Shown here: positions 51,939-60,858 of the stretch, piece by piece
Numbering within the stretch: position 1 is the first letter of the stretch
Layout of the letters: every line of letters begins with the position of its first letter
Source of the DNA: Myxococcales bacterium
GTDB taxonomy: Bacteria; Myxococcota_A; Polyangia; Palsa-1104; JAEUJZ01
Direction: 5' to 3'
Assembly: GCA_016794465.1 (NCBI GenBank)
Contig: JAEUKA010000068.1
Coordinates: 186,001-250,000, forward strand
Length of the DNA stretch: 64,000 nt
The notes under the pieces: generated by a model
What the model saw: the letters and a program-made list of their open reading frames with translations, nothing else
Told to the model about the DNA's origin: nothing
Databases searched by the model: none
Position numbers and translations under genes: made by a program

Positions 51939-53816
51939 ATGGTAGAGAACCTGCTTGAGTATTACGAACGCGAGCTGACCTTCCTGCGGCGCCTTGGTGG
52001 GGAGTTCTCCCGTCGCTATCCCAAGATCGCGAAGCGACTCCTTTTGGAGCCGGACAAGTGTGATGATCCACATGTCGAGCGAATCCTGGAAGGCGTGGCG
52101 TTCCTTGCGGCGCGGGTTCATCGCAAGCTCGATGAGGAGTTCCCCGAGATCGCGGGCTCCTTCATCGAGTCGCTGCTGCCGCACTATCTGCAGCCGATTC
52201 CTTCTCTGTCCATCGCGCAAATTCATCCGAAGCCCGGCAAGTGGCTGGATCTGCCAGCGGGCGTGCAGCTACAGACTCGGCTCATCCGTGCCTACAACAC
52301 CCGCTGTAAGTTCCGAACCTGTCTGCCAGTGCAGTCCTGGCCGGTGGTGGTGTCCGAGCTTTCCTGGGCTTCACCGGGGACGCTGCGCCTCCCTTCCGAG
52401 CGGTCTTGTCCGTCGGTGCTGCGGATGATCTTGCGCTGTACCGAAGGATCGTTTGCGGCTCTTAAGCCGCCGCAGGCGCGCGACTCTCTGCGGCTGTATC
52501 TGGATGGTCCGCGTCAGTTTGCACTGTATGAGCTTCTGCTGTCCTGCTCCGCTTCGCAGCTTTCGCCGCAGGTCTTGCTGCGTACCACCGACGGCGCGCT
52601 GCTACCCCTGTCCCTGCGGCCAGTTGGATTTGAGCCGAGCGAAGGACTGCTTCCCTACAGCGGACGGAGCTTTTTGGGACAGAGACTCCTGACCGAATAT
52701 TTTGCATTTCCTAGCAAGTTTCTGTTTGTCGATCTCGGTGGTTTTTCTGAAAAGATTCGCAGTCGTCTCGACGAGCGCGCCGAGGTTCTGTTTCTGTCGG
52801 GTATCCCAGCGGGCACGCTGATTCCACAGCTTGATGATGTGAAGCTGGGCTGTGTTCCGATCGTGAACTTGTTCGCGCAGCCGGCGGAGCCGATCAACCT
52901 GTCGCACACCCGAACAGAGTATCGCGTCGTTCCGGATGCTCGTCATCAAGACACCACCGAGGTCTATGCCATTGAGGAAGTGGTGGCGGCGCAGCTTGGC
53001 AAGAGTGAAGTGCAGGTCTATCGGCCTCTATATGGCCTGTCGGATCGACTTCCTTCCGTCGCGGAGAGCCCGCAAGGGGGTCAGTACTATGTCCAGAGTC
53101 GGCGTACCCAAGAGGACGGCAGCGAGGTCTATCTGTCGCTGGTCGATCGCAGCTTTTCCCCGCGCAACACCGGACATGACACGCTGCTGGTTTCCACACT
53201 CTGTACCAATCGACTGCTTGCGGGGCGTCTGCCGCTGGGGACGGCGCGGCGTGCCCGAGCCATAGGAAAGCAGACAGAGCGCGGCGTGGCTGATGAGTAC
53301 GAGCTGGAAACAGAGGGCGACTTTCAGCCGGCGGCCAGCTTCGCAGACTCGATTGCTCAGGTGGACTGTCTGGAGCGACCGACAGCGCCGCTGCCCCTTC
53401 CGACCGATAAGAGCTTGCTGTGGCGGCTGGTGTCGCACCTGGGACTGAATCATCACTCGCTGGGATTTTCACCGGAAGGAGTGCTGGCGCTGCGCGAGCT
53501 GCTCAGTCTGTATGATCGCAGCGCGGCGGGGGAAGCCTCTCTACAGGTGTCCGGAGTGGTGGCTCTGCACACGGAACGGACGGTGGCGCGGGCGCGCGAT
53601 GGACTGCCGGGATTTTGTCGCGGCCTGGCAATTACCATCACGCTGCGCGAAGAAAACTTCGTCGGTGGCAGTGCCTATCTGTTTGCCTCTGTGTTGGATC
53701 GCTTCTTCGCCCAGTACGTCACCCTCAACTCCTTTACGCAGCTCTCGGCAGTCAATGAACAGGGTCGTATGATCGGCCGCTTTGCTCCCCGCATGGGCGA
53801 AAGGGCGGTGCTGTGA
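51939..53816 (+). CDS. tssF: T6SS baseplate protein TssF
   Basis: A 625-residue TssF/ImpG/VasA protein. The start LEYYERELTFLRRLGGEFSRRYPKIA (shown in part), DPHVERILEGVAFLAARV and SFIESLLPHYLQPIPS are hallmarks. GTG at 51930 is another possible start. TssF and TssG make the baseplate wedge around the VgrG hub. The TGA overlaps the GTG of tssG. Confidence 0.93.
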   Translation: MVENLLEYYERELTFLRRLGGEFSRRYPKIAKRLLLEPDKCDDPHVERILEGVAFLAARVHRKLDEEFPEIAGSFIESLLPHYLQPIPSLSIAQIHPKPGKWLDLPAGVQLQTRLIRAYNTRCKFRTCLPVQSWPVVVSELSWASPGTLRLPSERSCPSVLRMILRCTEGSFAALKPPQARDSLRLYLDGPRQFALYELLLSCSASQLSPQVLLRTTDGALLPLSLRPVGFEPSEGLLPYSGRSFLGQRLLTEYFAFPSKFLFVDLGGFSEKIRSRLDERAEVLFLSGIPAGTLIPQLDDVKLGCVPIVNLFAQPAEPINLSHTRTEYRVVPDARHQDTTEVYAIEEVVAAQLGKSEVQVYRPLYGLSDRLPSVAESPQGGQYYVQSRRTQEDGSEVYLSLVDRSFSPRNTGHDTLLVSTLCTNRLLAGRLPLGTARRARAIGKQTERGVADEYELETEGDFQPAASFADSIAQVDCLERPTAPLPLPTDKSLLWRLVSHLGLNHHSLGFSPEGVLALRELLSLYDRSAAGEASLQVSGVVALHTERTVARARDGLPGFCRGLAITITLREENFVGGSAYLFASVLDRFFAQYVTLNSFTQLSAVNEQGRMIGRFAPRMGERAVL

Positions 53817-54964
53817 AGACGCTACAGACCGTCGCTGAGCGCCTGCTGGGTGGAGAGGAGTACCGATTTTCCTTTTTCCAAGCGGTACGGCTCTGCGATC
53901 TTCTGTTTGCGCGGGAGAGCTGGCAGCGGACTGGCTGGGGTGACTTCCCAGAGTCCGAGCCGCTGCGCTTTCTGGCCCGGGTTTCGATGGCCTTCCCACC
54001 GAGTGAGCTGTATGCGCTCGGCTATGATCCGGAAGACGGTCAGCAGTTCGACAGAGCATCGCGAACTCCGCGTGCGCTCGATGCAAGTCAGCCGCGCATT
54101 CCGCTGGCGATGACCGTGAACTTCTTTGGACTGTTTGGTCCCAAAGGAGTCCTGCCGCTTCACTATACCGAGCTGGTGATGCGACGGACTCGACTTGGAG
54201 ACACCGCGCTGCGCGACTTTTTTGACAAGCTGGGACATCGCTTCATCGCCTTCTTTTATCGGGCCTGGGCCAAGCACAGAATCGGGGTTGGGTATGAGTG
54301 GGCGGCCCGCCACAGTGCGCGCCAGAGTCCGTCTTTGGCTACGCCCCGGCGGGTAATGGATGACTTTTCACGCTATCTGCGCAGCCTGGTCGGACTCGGT
54401 TTGCCGTCGCTGCAAGAGCGGATGGCGGTTCCTGATGAGGTCATTCAGTATTACGCAGGAGTCTTTTCGCAGCAGCATCGACCAAAGATTTCACTGGCGC
54501 GTCTTGTGCAGGAGTACTTTGCGCTGCCTCCTTCCTCGGTCTTCATCGAAGAGTTTGTGCCGCAGGTGTTGCCGCTGCCCCAGTCCGAACAGAGTCGGCT
54601 GGGAGAGGCGCAGAGTGAGCTAGGAGTCTCGACGGTGATTGGCGATGAAGTCCTGCTCGAAGACTCCAAGTTCGAGCTGCGGCTGGGCCCGTTTGAGCTG
54701 CCCCAGTTCCGGGCGTTTCTGCCTCCGCAAGACGGGCAACACAAGGGCGAGACGTTTGTGAGTCTGGTGCAGCTTGTGCGATTTTACGTTGGTCCAGAGC
54801 TCGACTTTGATGTCCGGCTGGTGCTGAAAAGGGAGTCCGCGTTTCACTGTGCGCTCGGTGGTGGTGCCGACAGTGCAGCCATCATTGGCGTGGCGGCCTG
54901 GCTGCTGGGGGAGCTGCCCGCAGCGGATCTGGCTGACAGCGTCTTTCCGAGCACGCTGGCGTAG
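53813..54964 (+). CDS. tssG: T6SS baseplate protein TssG
   Basis: A 383-residue TssG/ImpH/VasB protein. It starts with GTG overlapping the tssF stop (GTGA), a sign of coupled translation. The segments YRFSFFQAVRLCDLL, NFFGLFGPKGVLPLHYTEL (shown in part), FFDKLGHRFIAFFYRAW and GLPSLQERM fit the family. It completes the wedge with TssE and TssF. Confidence 0.93.
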   Translation: MKTLQTVAERLLGGEEYRFSFFQAVRLCDLLFARESWQRTGWGDFPESEPLRFLARVSMAFPPSELYALGYDPEDGQQFDRASRTPRALDASQPRIPLAMTVNFFGLFGPKGVLPLHYTELVMRRTRLGDTALRDFFDKLGHRFIAFFYRAWAKHRIGVGYEWAARHSARQSPSLATPRRVMDDFSRYLRSLVGLGLPSLQERMAVPDEVIQYYAGVFSQQHRPKISLARLVQEYFALPPSSVFIEEFVPQVLPLPQSEQSRLGEAQSELGVSTVIGDEVLLEDSKFELRLGPFELPQFRAFLPPQDGQHKGETFVSLVQLVRFYVGPELDFDVRLVLKRESAFHCALGGGADSAAIIGVAAWLLGELPAADLADSVFPSTLA

Positions 54965-55017
54965 TGGAAGTTTCAGAAGCTGGGAATCCGAACAGAAAGA
55001 GAGAAGCGAAGTCTGTC

Positions 55018-57636
55018 ATGAACGCCATACATCTACGCTCCCTGATCTCTCGGCTCAACGACTCGAGTCGCAGCTCGCTGGAAGCGGCGATTGCGATGTG
55101 TGTCAGCCGAGGTCACCATCACGTGGATCTCGAGCACTTTCTGCTGCGGCTGACCGAGCAAGTGGACGGTGATGTCGCAAACATCCTGCGTCACTTTGAT
55201 GTCGATACCTCGCGACTGACTCGCGATCTGAGCCGAGGCCTGGATCGCTTTCAGACTGGCAACACGCGCGCGCCGGCCTTTGCGCACAGAGTCCTGACCT
55301 GGCTGGCCAAGGCGTGGCTGTGTGCGTCGGTGGACTTCGAGGCCAGTCGGGTCCGCTCCGGTCACATCTTGCTGGCCGCACTGCGCGATGAAGATCTCAG
55401 TCCGATCGTGCGCGACATCTCTTCCGAGCTGGCGCGGATCTCGGTCGAGACACTGGAACAGCAGCTGACCAAGATCTGTGCGGGCACCAGTGAAGACAGA
55501 CAAGCGATCAAGGAACGGGCCTCATCAGCGACGGGAACAGAGCCTCCTTCGGAGTCCTCCCAAGCGCTCGATCGCTTCACCACAGATCTGACCGCGCGGG
55601 CCCGGGATGGCAAGCTGGAAGCAGTGCTGGGCCGAGACAGCGAGATTCGCAAGATGGTTGCGATCCTGCTGCGCTACCGGCAGAACAATCCGATCCTCGT
55701 CGGGGAAGCCGGGGTGGGAAAGACTGCTTTGGTCGAAGGACTGGCGCTAAAAATTGCAGCGGGAAGAGTCCCAGCGGCTCTGCAAAAGGTATCGCTGCGG
55801 GTGCTTGATCTGGGACTCCTACAGGCCGGGGCGGGAGTCCGGGGAGAGTTTGAGAATCGACTCAAGACCATCCTTGCCGAAGTGAAGGCAGCGACGACCC
55901 CGACCATTCTGTTCATCGATGAAGCGCATACTCTGATCGGCGCGGGCGGACAGGCCGGGCAGGGGGATGCTGCGAACCTGCTCAAGCCGGCCCTGGCACG
56001 GGGAGAGCTGCGCTGCATCGCCGCCACGACCTGGAGTGAGTACAAGCAGTACTTTGAGGATGATGCCGCGCTGACCCGTCGCTTCCAGATGGTGAAAGTA
56101 GAAGAACCGGAGCCGGCGCGCGCCGAGATCATGCTGCGCGGAGTGGTGCCGGTGTTAGAGAGACATCACGGTCTGCGCGTCCTTCCGGAAGCGATCGCTG
56201 CTGCGGTTGCACTGTCCCATCGCTACATTGCCGATCGGCAGTTACCCGACAAAGCGGTCAGCGTGTTGTCGACGGCAGCGGCGCAGGTAGCGCTCAGTCA
56301 GCAGGCGACTCCTTTTGCAATAGAGGAGTGTCAGAGGCGTCTTTTCGAGATCGACAGCGAGCTGTCTCTGCTGCGGCGCGAAGTGCACCGGACTCCTTCC
56401 GAACAGGAACGGGAAGAGCTGCTCATCACCGAGCGCGCGCAGGTGGAATCAGAGCAGGCTCTGCTAACCAAGCGACACAGCGAGGAGCTGGCGCTGGTGT
56501 CACAGGTTGGGCAGCTGCGAAAGGAGTTAGCCGGTCCGATCTCGTCCCAGGATGCGGCGGCGCGACTCTTGACGCTGCAACAGACTCTGCGGGACAGCCA
56601 AGGAGAGACTCCCCTGGTCTATGACTGTGTCAGTGCGCAGTCGGTGGCCGAGGTGGTGTCGAGCTTTACCGGCATTCCGATCGGCAAGATGGTGCGCGAT
56701 GAACTGCAGACGGTGCTGTCGCTGGGCGAGCTGCTCGGTCGGCGCGTCTACGGACAGGATCATGCCCTGACGGCGCTGGCCGAGCGGATTGCGGTCAGTC
56801 GCGCCGAGCTGGAAGCGCCAAATCGCCCGATCGGAGTGTTTCTCCTCGTCGGTCCGAGCGGAGTCGGCAAGACCGAGACGGCCTTGGCGCTGGCGGACGC
56901 TCTGTATGGTGGCGAACGCAACATCATCACCATCAACATGTCAGAGTACAAAGAGAGTCACAGTGGTGCAGCGCTGAAAGGGGCTCCTCCGGGCTACGTA
57001 GGCTATGGCAAAGGAGGCGTCCTGACCGAGGCGGTGCGGCGCAGACCGTACTCTGTGGTGCTGCTGGATGAGTTCGAGAAAGCGCACCGCGAAGTGAAGC
57101 AGATCTTCTATGGCGTCTTTGATACCGGAATCCTCAAAGATGCCACCGGACGCGAGGTCAACTTTCGCAACACGGTGATCCTTTTGACCTCCAATGTTGG
57201 TGCGCGCAAGATCGCAGGACTGGGTGCAGACCCGAGCGCGCTCCCGTCGCCAGAGCAGCTGCTTACGGCGATCCGTGAGGAGCTGATTGACGCGTTTGAG
57301 GAGGCACTCCTGGGCCGGATGACGCCGATTCCGTACTATCCGCTGGACCCCAAACGACTCCTTCAGATCGCGCGACTGCAGCTTTACAAGATCACCGAGC
57401 GACTGTGGGAACGGCACCGCGCCCAGCTGCAAGTGGACGATGCGGTGGTCGAGCACTTGGTGTCGCAGTGCAAGACCGCAGAGATCGGAGCGCGCGCGGT
57501 GGAGCAGCTCATCAACCGGACACTCCTTTCGGTCCTGTCCAGAGAGCTTCTGGTACGGATTACCGAAGGGAAGCAGACTGCCGCCGTTCACGTCGGTCTT
57601 GGCGATGGTGGCGCGATGAAGATCGATCTGACCTAA
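55018..57636 (+). CDS. clpV: T6SS sheath-disassembly AAA+ ATPase ClpV (TssH)
   Basis: I use ATG at 55018, since family members begin near MNAIHLRSLISRLN; a GTG at 54964 overlaps the tssG stop and is possible. The 872-residue protein has a Clp N domain (about 1-160), first ATPase with GEAGVGKTALVEG and LFIDEAHTL, a coiled middle region with FEIDSELSLLRRE, and a second ATPase with GPSGVGKTETALALAD and LLDEFEKAH. GYVGYGKGG is the pore loop. It recycles contracted TssB/TssC sheaths. Confidence 0.95.
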   Translation: MNAIHLRSLISRLNDSSRSSLEAAIAMCVSRGHHHVDLEHFLLRLTEQVDGDVANILRHFDVDTSRLTRDLSRGLDRFQTGNTRAPAFAHRVLTWLAKAWLCASVDFEASRVRSGHILLAALRDEDLSPIVRDISSELARISVETLEQQLTKICAGTSEDRQAIKERASSATGTEPPSESSQALDRFTTDLTARARDGKLEAVLGRDSEIRKMVAILLRYRQNNPILVGEAGVGKTALVEGLALKIAAGRVPAALQKVSLRVLDLGLLQAGAGVRGEFENRLKTILAEVKAATTPTILFIDEAHTLIGAGGQAGQGDAANLLKPALARGELRCIAATTWSEYKQYFEDDAALTRRFQMVKVEEPEPARAEIMLRGVVPVLERHHGLRVLPEAIAAAVALSHRYIADRQLPDKAVSVLSTAAAQVALSQQATPFAIEECQRRLFEIDSELSLLRREVHRTPSEQEREELLITERAQVESEQALLTKRHSEELALVSQVGQLRKELAGPISSQDAAARLLTLQQTLRDSQGETPLVYDCVSAQSVAEVVSSFTGIPIGKMVRDELQTVLSLGELLGRRVYGQDHALTALAERIAVSRAELEAPNRPIGVFLLVGPSGVGKTETALALADALYGGERNIITINMSEYKESHSGAALKGAPPGYVGYGKGGVLTEAVRRRPYSVVLLDEFEKAHREVKQIFYGVFDTGILKDATGREVNFRNTVILLTSNVGARKIAGLGADPSALPSPEQLLTAIREELIDAFEEALLGRMTPIPYYPLDPKRLLQIARLQLYKITERLWERHRAQLQVDDAVVEHLVSQCKTAEIGARAVEQLINRTLLSVLSRELLVRITEGKQTAAVHVGLGDGGAMKIDLT

Positions 57637-57660
57637 CCGGAACTTCATAAGGGAGCTGCG

Positions 57661-59712
57661 ATGCGCAAAAAGACCCAAGACAATTCCTTCCTTCATCTGA
57701 CCACGCCGCTTGGTCCCGATGTGCTGGTGATTGACTCGCTGAGTGGCAGTGAAGGACTGACGCAGCCGTTTCACTTCGAGCTGTCCCTTCTGTCCGAAAG
57801 GTCAGACATTGCGTTCGACAAGATCGTGGGACAGAGGGTGTCGCTGCGGATTGATTTGGTCGATGGTCTGCCGATCCATCGCTACGTAAATGGCTTTGTC
57901 TCGCGGTTCCGGCAGGAGCGATCAGACACGCTGTATACGTACTATTCAGCGACGGTGGTTCCGTGGATTTGGTTTCTGTCCCGCAGTGCCGACTGTCGAA
58001 TTTTTCAGGAACAGACAGCGCTCGAGATCATCCAGAAGGTCTTCAAAGATCGCGGCATGACCGACTTTGAAGACAAGTGTAGCGGCAGCTATCCCAAGCT
58101 GACCTACTGCGTGCAGTATCGCGAGCGCGACATCGACTTTGTGCATCGCTTGATGGAGGAGTTTGGCATCACCTACTACTTTCGCCATGAAGAGGAGCGC
58201 CACATCCTGGTGCTCGCGGATGCCAAGTCATCGCATGACAAGCTGCCCCATCAGTCCAAAGTGCGCTACAAGGAGGACTCCCATGCGAGCAGTGCTGCCG
58301 ACGCTGGCGGGCTGGTGACTGCGCTCCAGCTGGAACAGGAATTTCATCCCGGGAAGTTTTCCCATACCGATTATAACTTCGAGCAGCCCTCTTCTGATTT
58401 GCAGTCCGCAACCCCTACCCAAACCAAGGTCGGCAGCAACTCCAGCTTGGAGATCTACGACTATCCGGGGCGCTACAACGACTTAGGAATCGGCGATCAG
58501 CTCGGCAAGATTCGCATGGAGGAGCACGAAGCGATCAAGCACGCTGCGCACGGACGCAGTACCTGTCGCGACTTTGCCCCGGGCTACTGTTTTGATCTCA
58601 GCGGTCACCAGCGCGAAGATCTCAACACCAACTACCTGCTGCTCCAGGTCTGGCACAGTGCCCGCGCGGGTGAGTTTAACGACGGAGAGCTGGCGTACAC
58701 CAACACCTTTGCGATGATTCCTTCGGAGGTTCCGTTTCGGCCTCCGCAGCGGACTCCCAAGCCCTACATTCGCGGCCCCCAGACTGCGGTTGTTGTCGGT
58801 CCCAAGGGCGAGGAAATCTATACCGACAAGTATGGACGGGTGAAGGTACAGTTCCACTGGGATCGTGAAGGGAAGCGCGATCAGAACAGCTCCTGCTGGG
58901 TGCGTGTCTCGCAAGAGTGGGCGGGCTCTGGGTATGGAGCGATCTGCATTCCGCGCATTGGTCAGGAAGTGATCGTCGCATTCCTAGAGGGCGATCCCGA
59001 TCAGCCGATCATCTCCGGTCGGGTCTACAACGCCAGTCAGATGCCGCCGTTTGCGCTTCCCGGAAAGAAGAACGTAAGCGGAATGAAGAGCAACAGTACG
59101 CCGGGTGGTGGCGGCGCAAACGAGCTGCATCTCGACGACACCAAGGGCAGTGAGTCGGTCTACCTGCACGCGCAGAAGGACTACACCACGCTGGTGGAAA
59201 ACAACATGGCAACCACGGTCAAGGTTGATCAGACCAGCACCGTGCAAGGCAAACAGACCGAGACGATTACCGGCGATCAGACGCTGACGGTGCAACAGGG
59301 AAAGCAGACCATCACGGTGGAAACCGGCGCGCAGGCGATCACGGTCACTTCGGCAGAGGCGACTCTCTCGGCCAAGACCAACCGCGCTGTCACCGTCGGA
59401 GATGGCCCCTACAGTGTCACCGCCAAGAGCGATGTCACCTTGACCTCCCAGACCGCAACCTGGAACGGACTTGGCGAAAAGAATGTGACGATGAAGTCGA
59501 ACAGCGCCGACATCTTCGTCCTTGCTCCCTCAGGTCGGGCCGTTGTCGAGGCGCCCACGATCGAGATCAAAGGCAGCACAAAGATCCTCCTCACCGTCGG
59601 TGGCAGCAGCATCGAGATGACTCCCGGCGAGATCAAGCTACTCAGTCCCAAGATCACCAGCGAAGCCCAAGGCGACCACACCATCAAAGGCGCCCTGGTG
59701 AAGTTGAACTAG
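57661..59712 (+). CDS. vgrG: T6SS spike protein VgrG (TssI)
   Basis: A 683-residue VgrG. The gp27-like part (FHFELSLLS, VDGLPIHRYVNGFVSRF, FVHRLMEEFGITYYFRHE in parts) leads to the gp5-like OB domain with TDKYGRVKVQFHWDREG and WVRVSQEWAGSGYGA, then PIISGRVYNASQMPPF. The C-terminal beta-helix of repeated VTV/VETGAQAITVTS stretches forms the needle, about 590-683. No extra effector domain is fused. The downstream Tae4-type effector probably loads on this spike or in Hcp. Confidence 0.96.
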   Translation: MRKKTQDNSFLHLTTPLGPDVLVIDSLSGSEGLTQPFHFELSLLSERSDIAFDKIVGQRVSLRIDLVDGLPIHRYVNGFVSRFRQERSDTLYTYYSATVVPWIWFLSRSADCRIFQEQTALEIIQKVFKDRGMTDFEDKCSGSYPKLTYCVQYRERDIDFVHRLMEEFGITYYFRHEEERHILVLADAKSSHDKLPHQSKVRYKEDSHASSAADAGGLVTALQLEQEFHPGKFSHTDYNFEQPSSDLQSATPTQTKVGSNSSLEIYDYPGRYNDLGIGDQLGKIRMEEHEAIKHAAHGRSTCRDFAPGYCFDLSGHQREDLNTNYLLLQVWHSARAGEFNDGELAYTNTFAMIPSEVPFRPPQRTPKPYIRGPQTAVVVGPKGEEIYTDKYGRVKVQFHWDREGKRDQNSSCWVRVSQEWAGSGYGAICIPRIGQEVIVAFLEGDPDQPIISGRVYNASQMPPFALPGKKNVSGMKSNSTPGGGGANELHLDDTKGSESVYLHAQKDYTTLVENNMATTVKVDQTSTVQGKQTETITGDQTLTVQQGKQTITVETGAQAITVTSAEATLSAKTNRAVTVGDGPYSVTAKSDVTLTSQTATWNGLGEKNVTMKSNSADIFVLAPSGRAVVEAPTIEIKGSTKILLTVGGSSIEMTPGEIKLLSPKITSEAQGDHTIKGALVKLN

Positions 59713-59814
59713 GAGTAGGAGGCCGGCGCTGACAACGCAGCCGATTCCAAACAGAATCTGTGGCAGACTTGCGCTCGCTGGAACCTGTCAACGCTGGAAC
59801 AAAGGATGCGTAAC

Positions 59815-60318
59815 ATGACTGTCAAGAAGCTGGTAGTTGGTTATAGTGATATATGTGCCAATGCACGCCGCTGGTCATCTCGGCGATTTATTGGAGTATT
59901 GGCGGCAACGGTGGCTGGTAGTCTAGGTATATCGGTGGCTGTGGCCGAGACTCCAGCCCCAAACAAAGCCCCAAACAATGCTACAGAGCAGCGCGCCGAT
60001 CTGTCCGCGCGATATTCGATTCGGTATCTCGTTCAGCTCTATCAGGGAGCCACATATCTAAGCCCTCTTGCAAAAGATGCAGATGAGCGACCGTATAAGG
60101 ATGCTGCTCGCAATGCAGCATTGGCGTATGTCGCTGGTGTGATTGATAGTGCGGAGCGCATTCGCTGGTGTGTGAACCAGAGCAGCCTGCCACCCCGCGA
60201 GGTGGATCAGCTCTTAATCGATGAACTCGTAAAAAGAGAGAATCAGCAAATCTCTGCTGCCAAGGCGCTGGGAGCAGTTCTCAGCAAGCGGTTTCCTTGT
60301 CAGCGAAAAAAGGCCTAG
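59815..60318 (+). CDS. Rap1a/Tai-family T6SS immunity protein
   Basis: I prefer ATG at 59815; an ATG at 59806 is too close to the AAAGG. The protein (167 residues) has a signal peptide (VLAATVAGSLGISVAVAE), so it acts in the periplasm. The mature part has the family pattern AYVAGVIDSAERIRWC, then PPREVDQLLIDELV and the ending AAKALGAVLSKRFPC, with the two conserved Cys. Rap1a/Tai4 proteins block Tae4-type amidases. It lies directly before the Tae4-type gene and is lower in GC than the T6SS core. Confidence 0.8.
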   Translation: MTVKKLVVGYSDICANARRWSSRRFIGVLAATVAGSLGISVAVAETPAPNKAPNNATEQRADLSARYSIRYLVQLYQGATYLSPLAKDADERPYKDAARNAALAYVAGVIDSAERIRWCVNQSSLPPREVDQLLIDELVKRENQQISAAKALGAVLSKRFPCQRKKA

Positions 60319-60369
60319 TCGCGGCGTCGACTGGGCTCCCTGTCACGGCCACGTACTGAAGGAGGACCC

Positions 60370-60858
60370 ATGCCTACGTTTGACAGCCTGTGGACCAACT
60401 ATTCTTCTAACAAAGATGTCACTCGCGAGGCTCTCTACAAAGAGCTAGGCTGGGATAGTCTGATTAATAATCCCAGCTATGAGAATACCTGCGCAGTGAG
60501 AGTGCATCTCGCATTCATCAAAGCGAAAACCGACTTGACGGGTCGCATCAAGATTTTAAAGGGGCCGTATAAAGGAAAATTTATTGAGCCTGGTCAGGCC
60601 GCACTCTCAAACTTACTGGCTGCTAAGAACGCGCTCGGTGCGCCGGTCAAGATTCGTACCGAAGAGCTGATCAAGGACTCAACGCCGATCTGGTCAAAGA
60701 CCGGCATTATATCCTTTATGGGCATTCCCGGTTATAACAACGGACGTGGCGGACACATTGATCTGCTAAAAACAGGCCGGGACGTATCCGGGAACTTCTT
60801 GTGTGGAAGTGACTGCTACTGGGGCAGTAAAGAGGTCTGGTTCTGGGAGGTCAACTGA
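60370..60858 (+). CDS. tae4: T6SS peptidoglycan amidase effector, Tae4 family
   Basis: A 162-residue Tae4-type NlpC/P60-like amidase. FDSLWTNYSSNKDVTREALYK opens in the family way (shown in part). The catalytic Cys is Cys41 in ENTCAVR, the His is His129 in GGHIDLL, with Asp131 close by. GIISFMGIPGY and CYWGSKEVWFWEV complete the signature, and the Cys pair CGSDC may form a disulfide. It should cut the DAP side of the peptide in rival cells. No signal peptide, as expected for a T6SS cargo. GC is near half by eye. AAGGAGGA precedes the ATG. Confidence 0.88.
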   Translation: MPTFDSLWTNYSSNKDVTREALYKELGWDSLINNPSYENTCAVRVHLAFIKAKTDLTGRIKILKGPYKGKFIEPGQAALSNLLAAKNALGAPVKIRTEELIKDSTPIWSKTGIISFMGIPGYNNGRGGHIDLLKTGRDVSGNFLCGSDCYWGSKEVWFWEVN

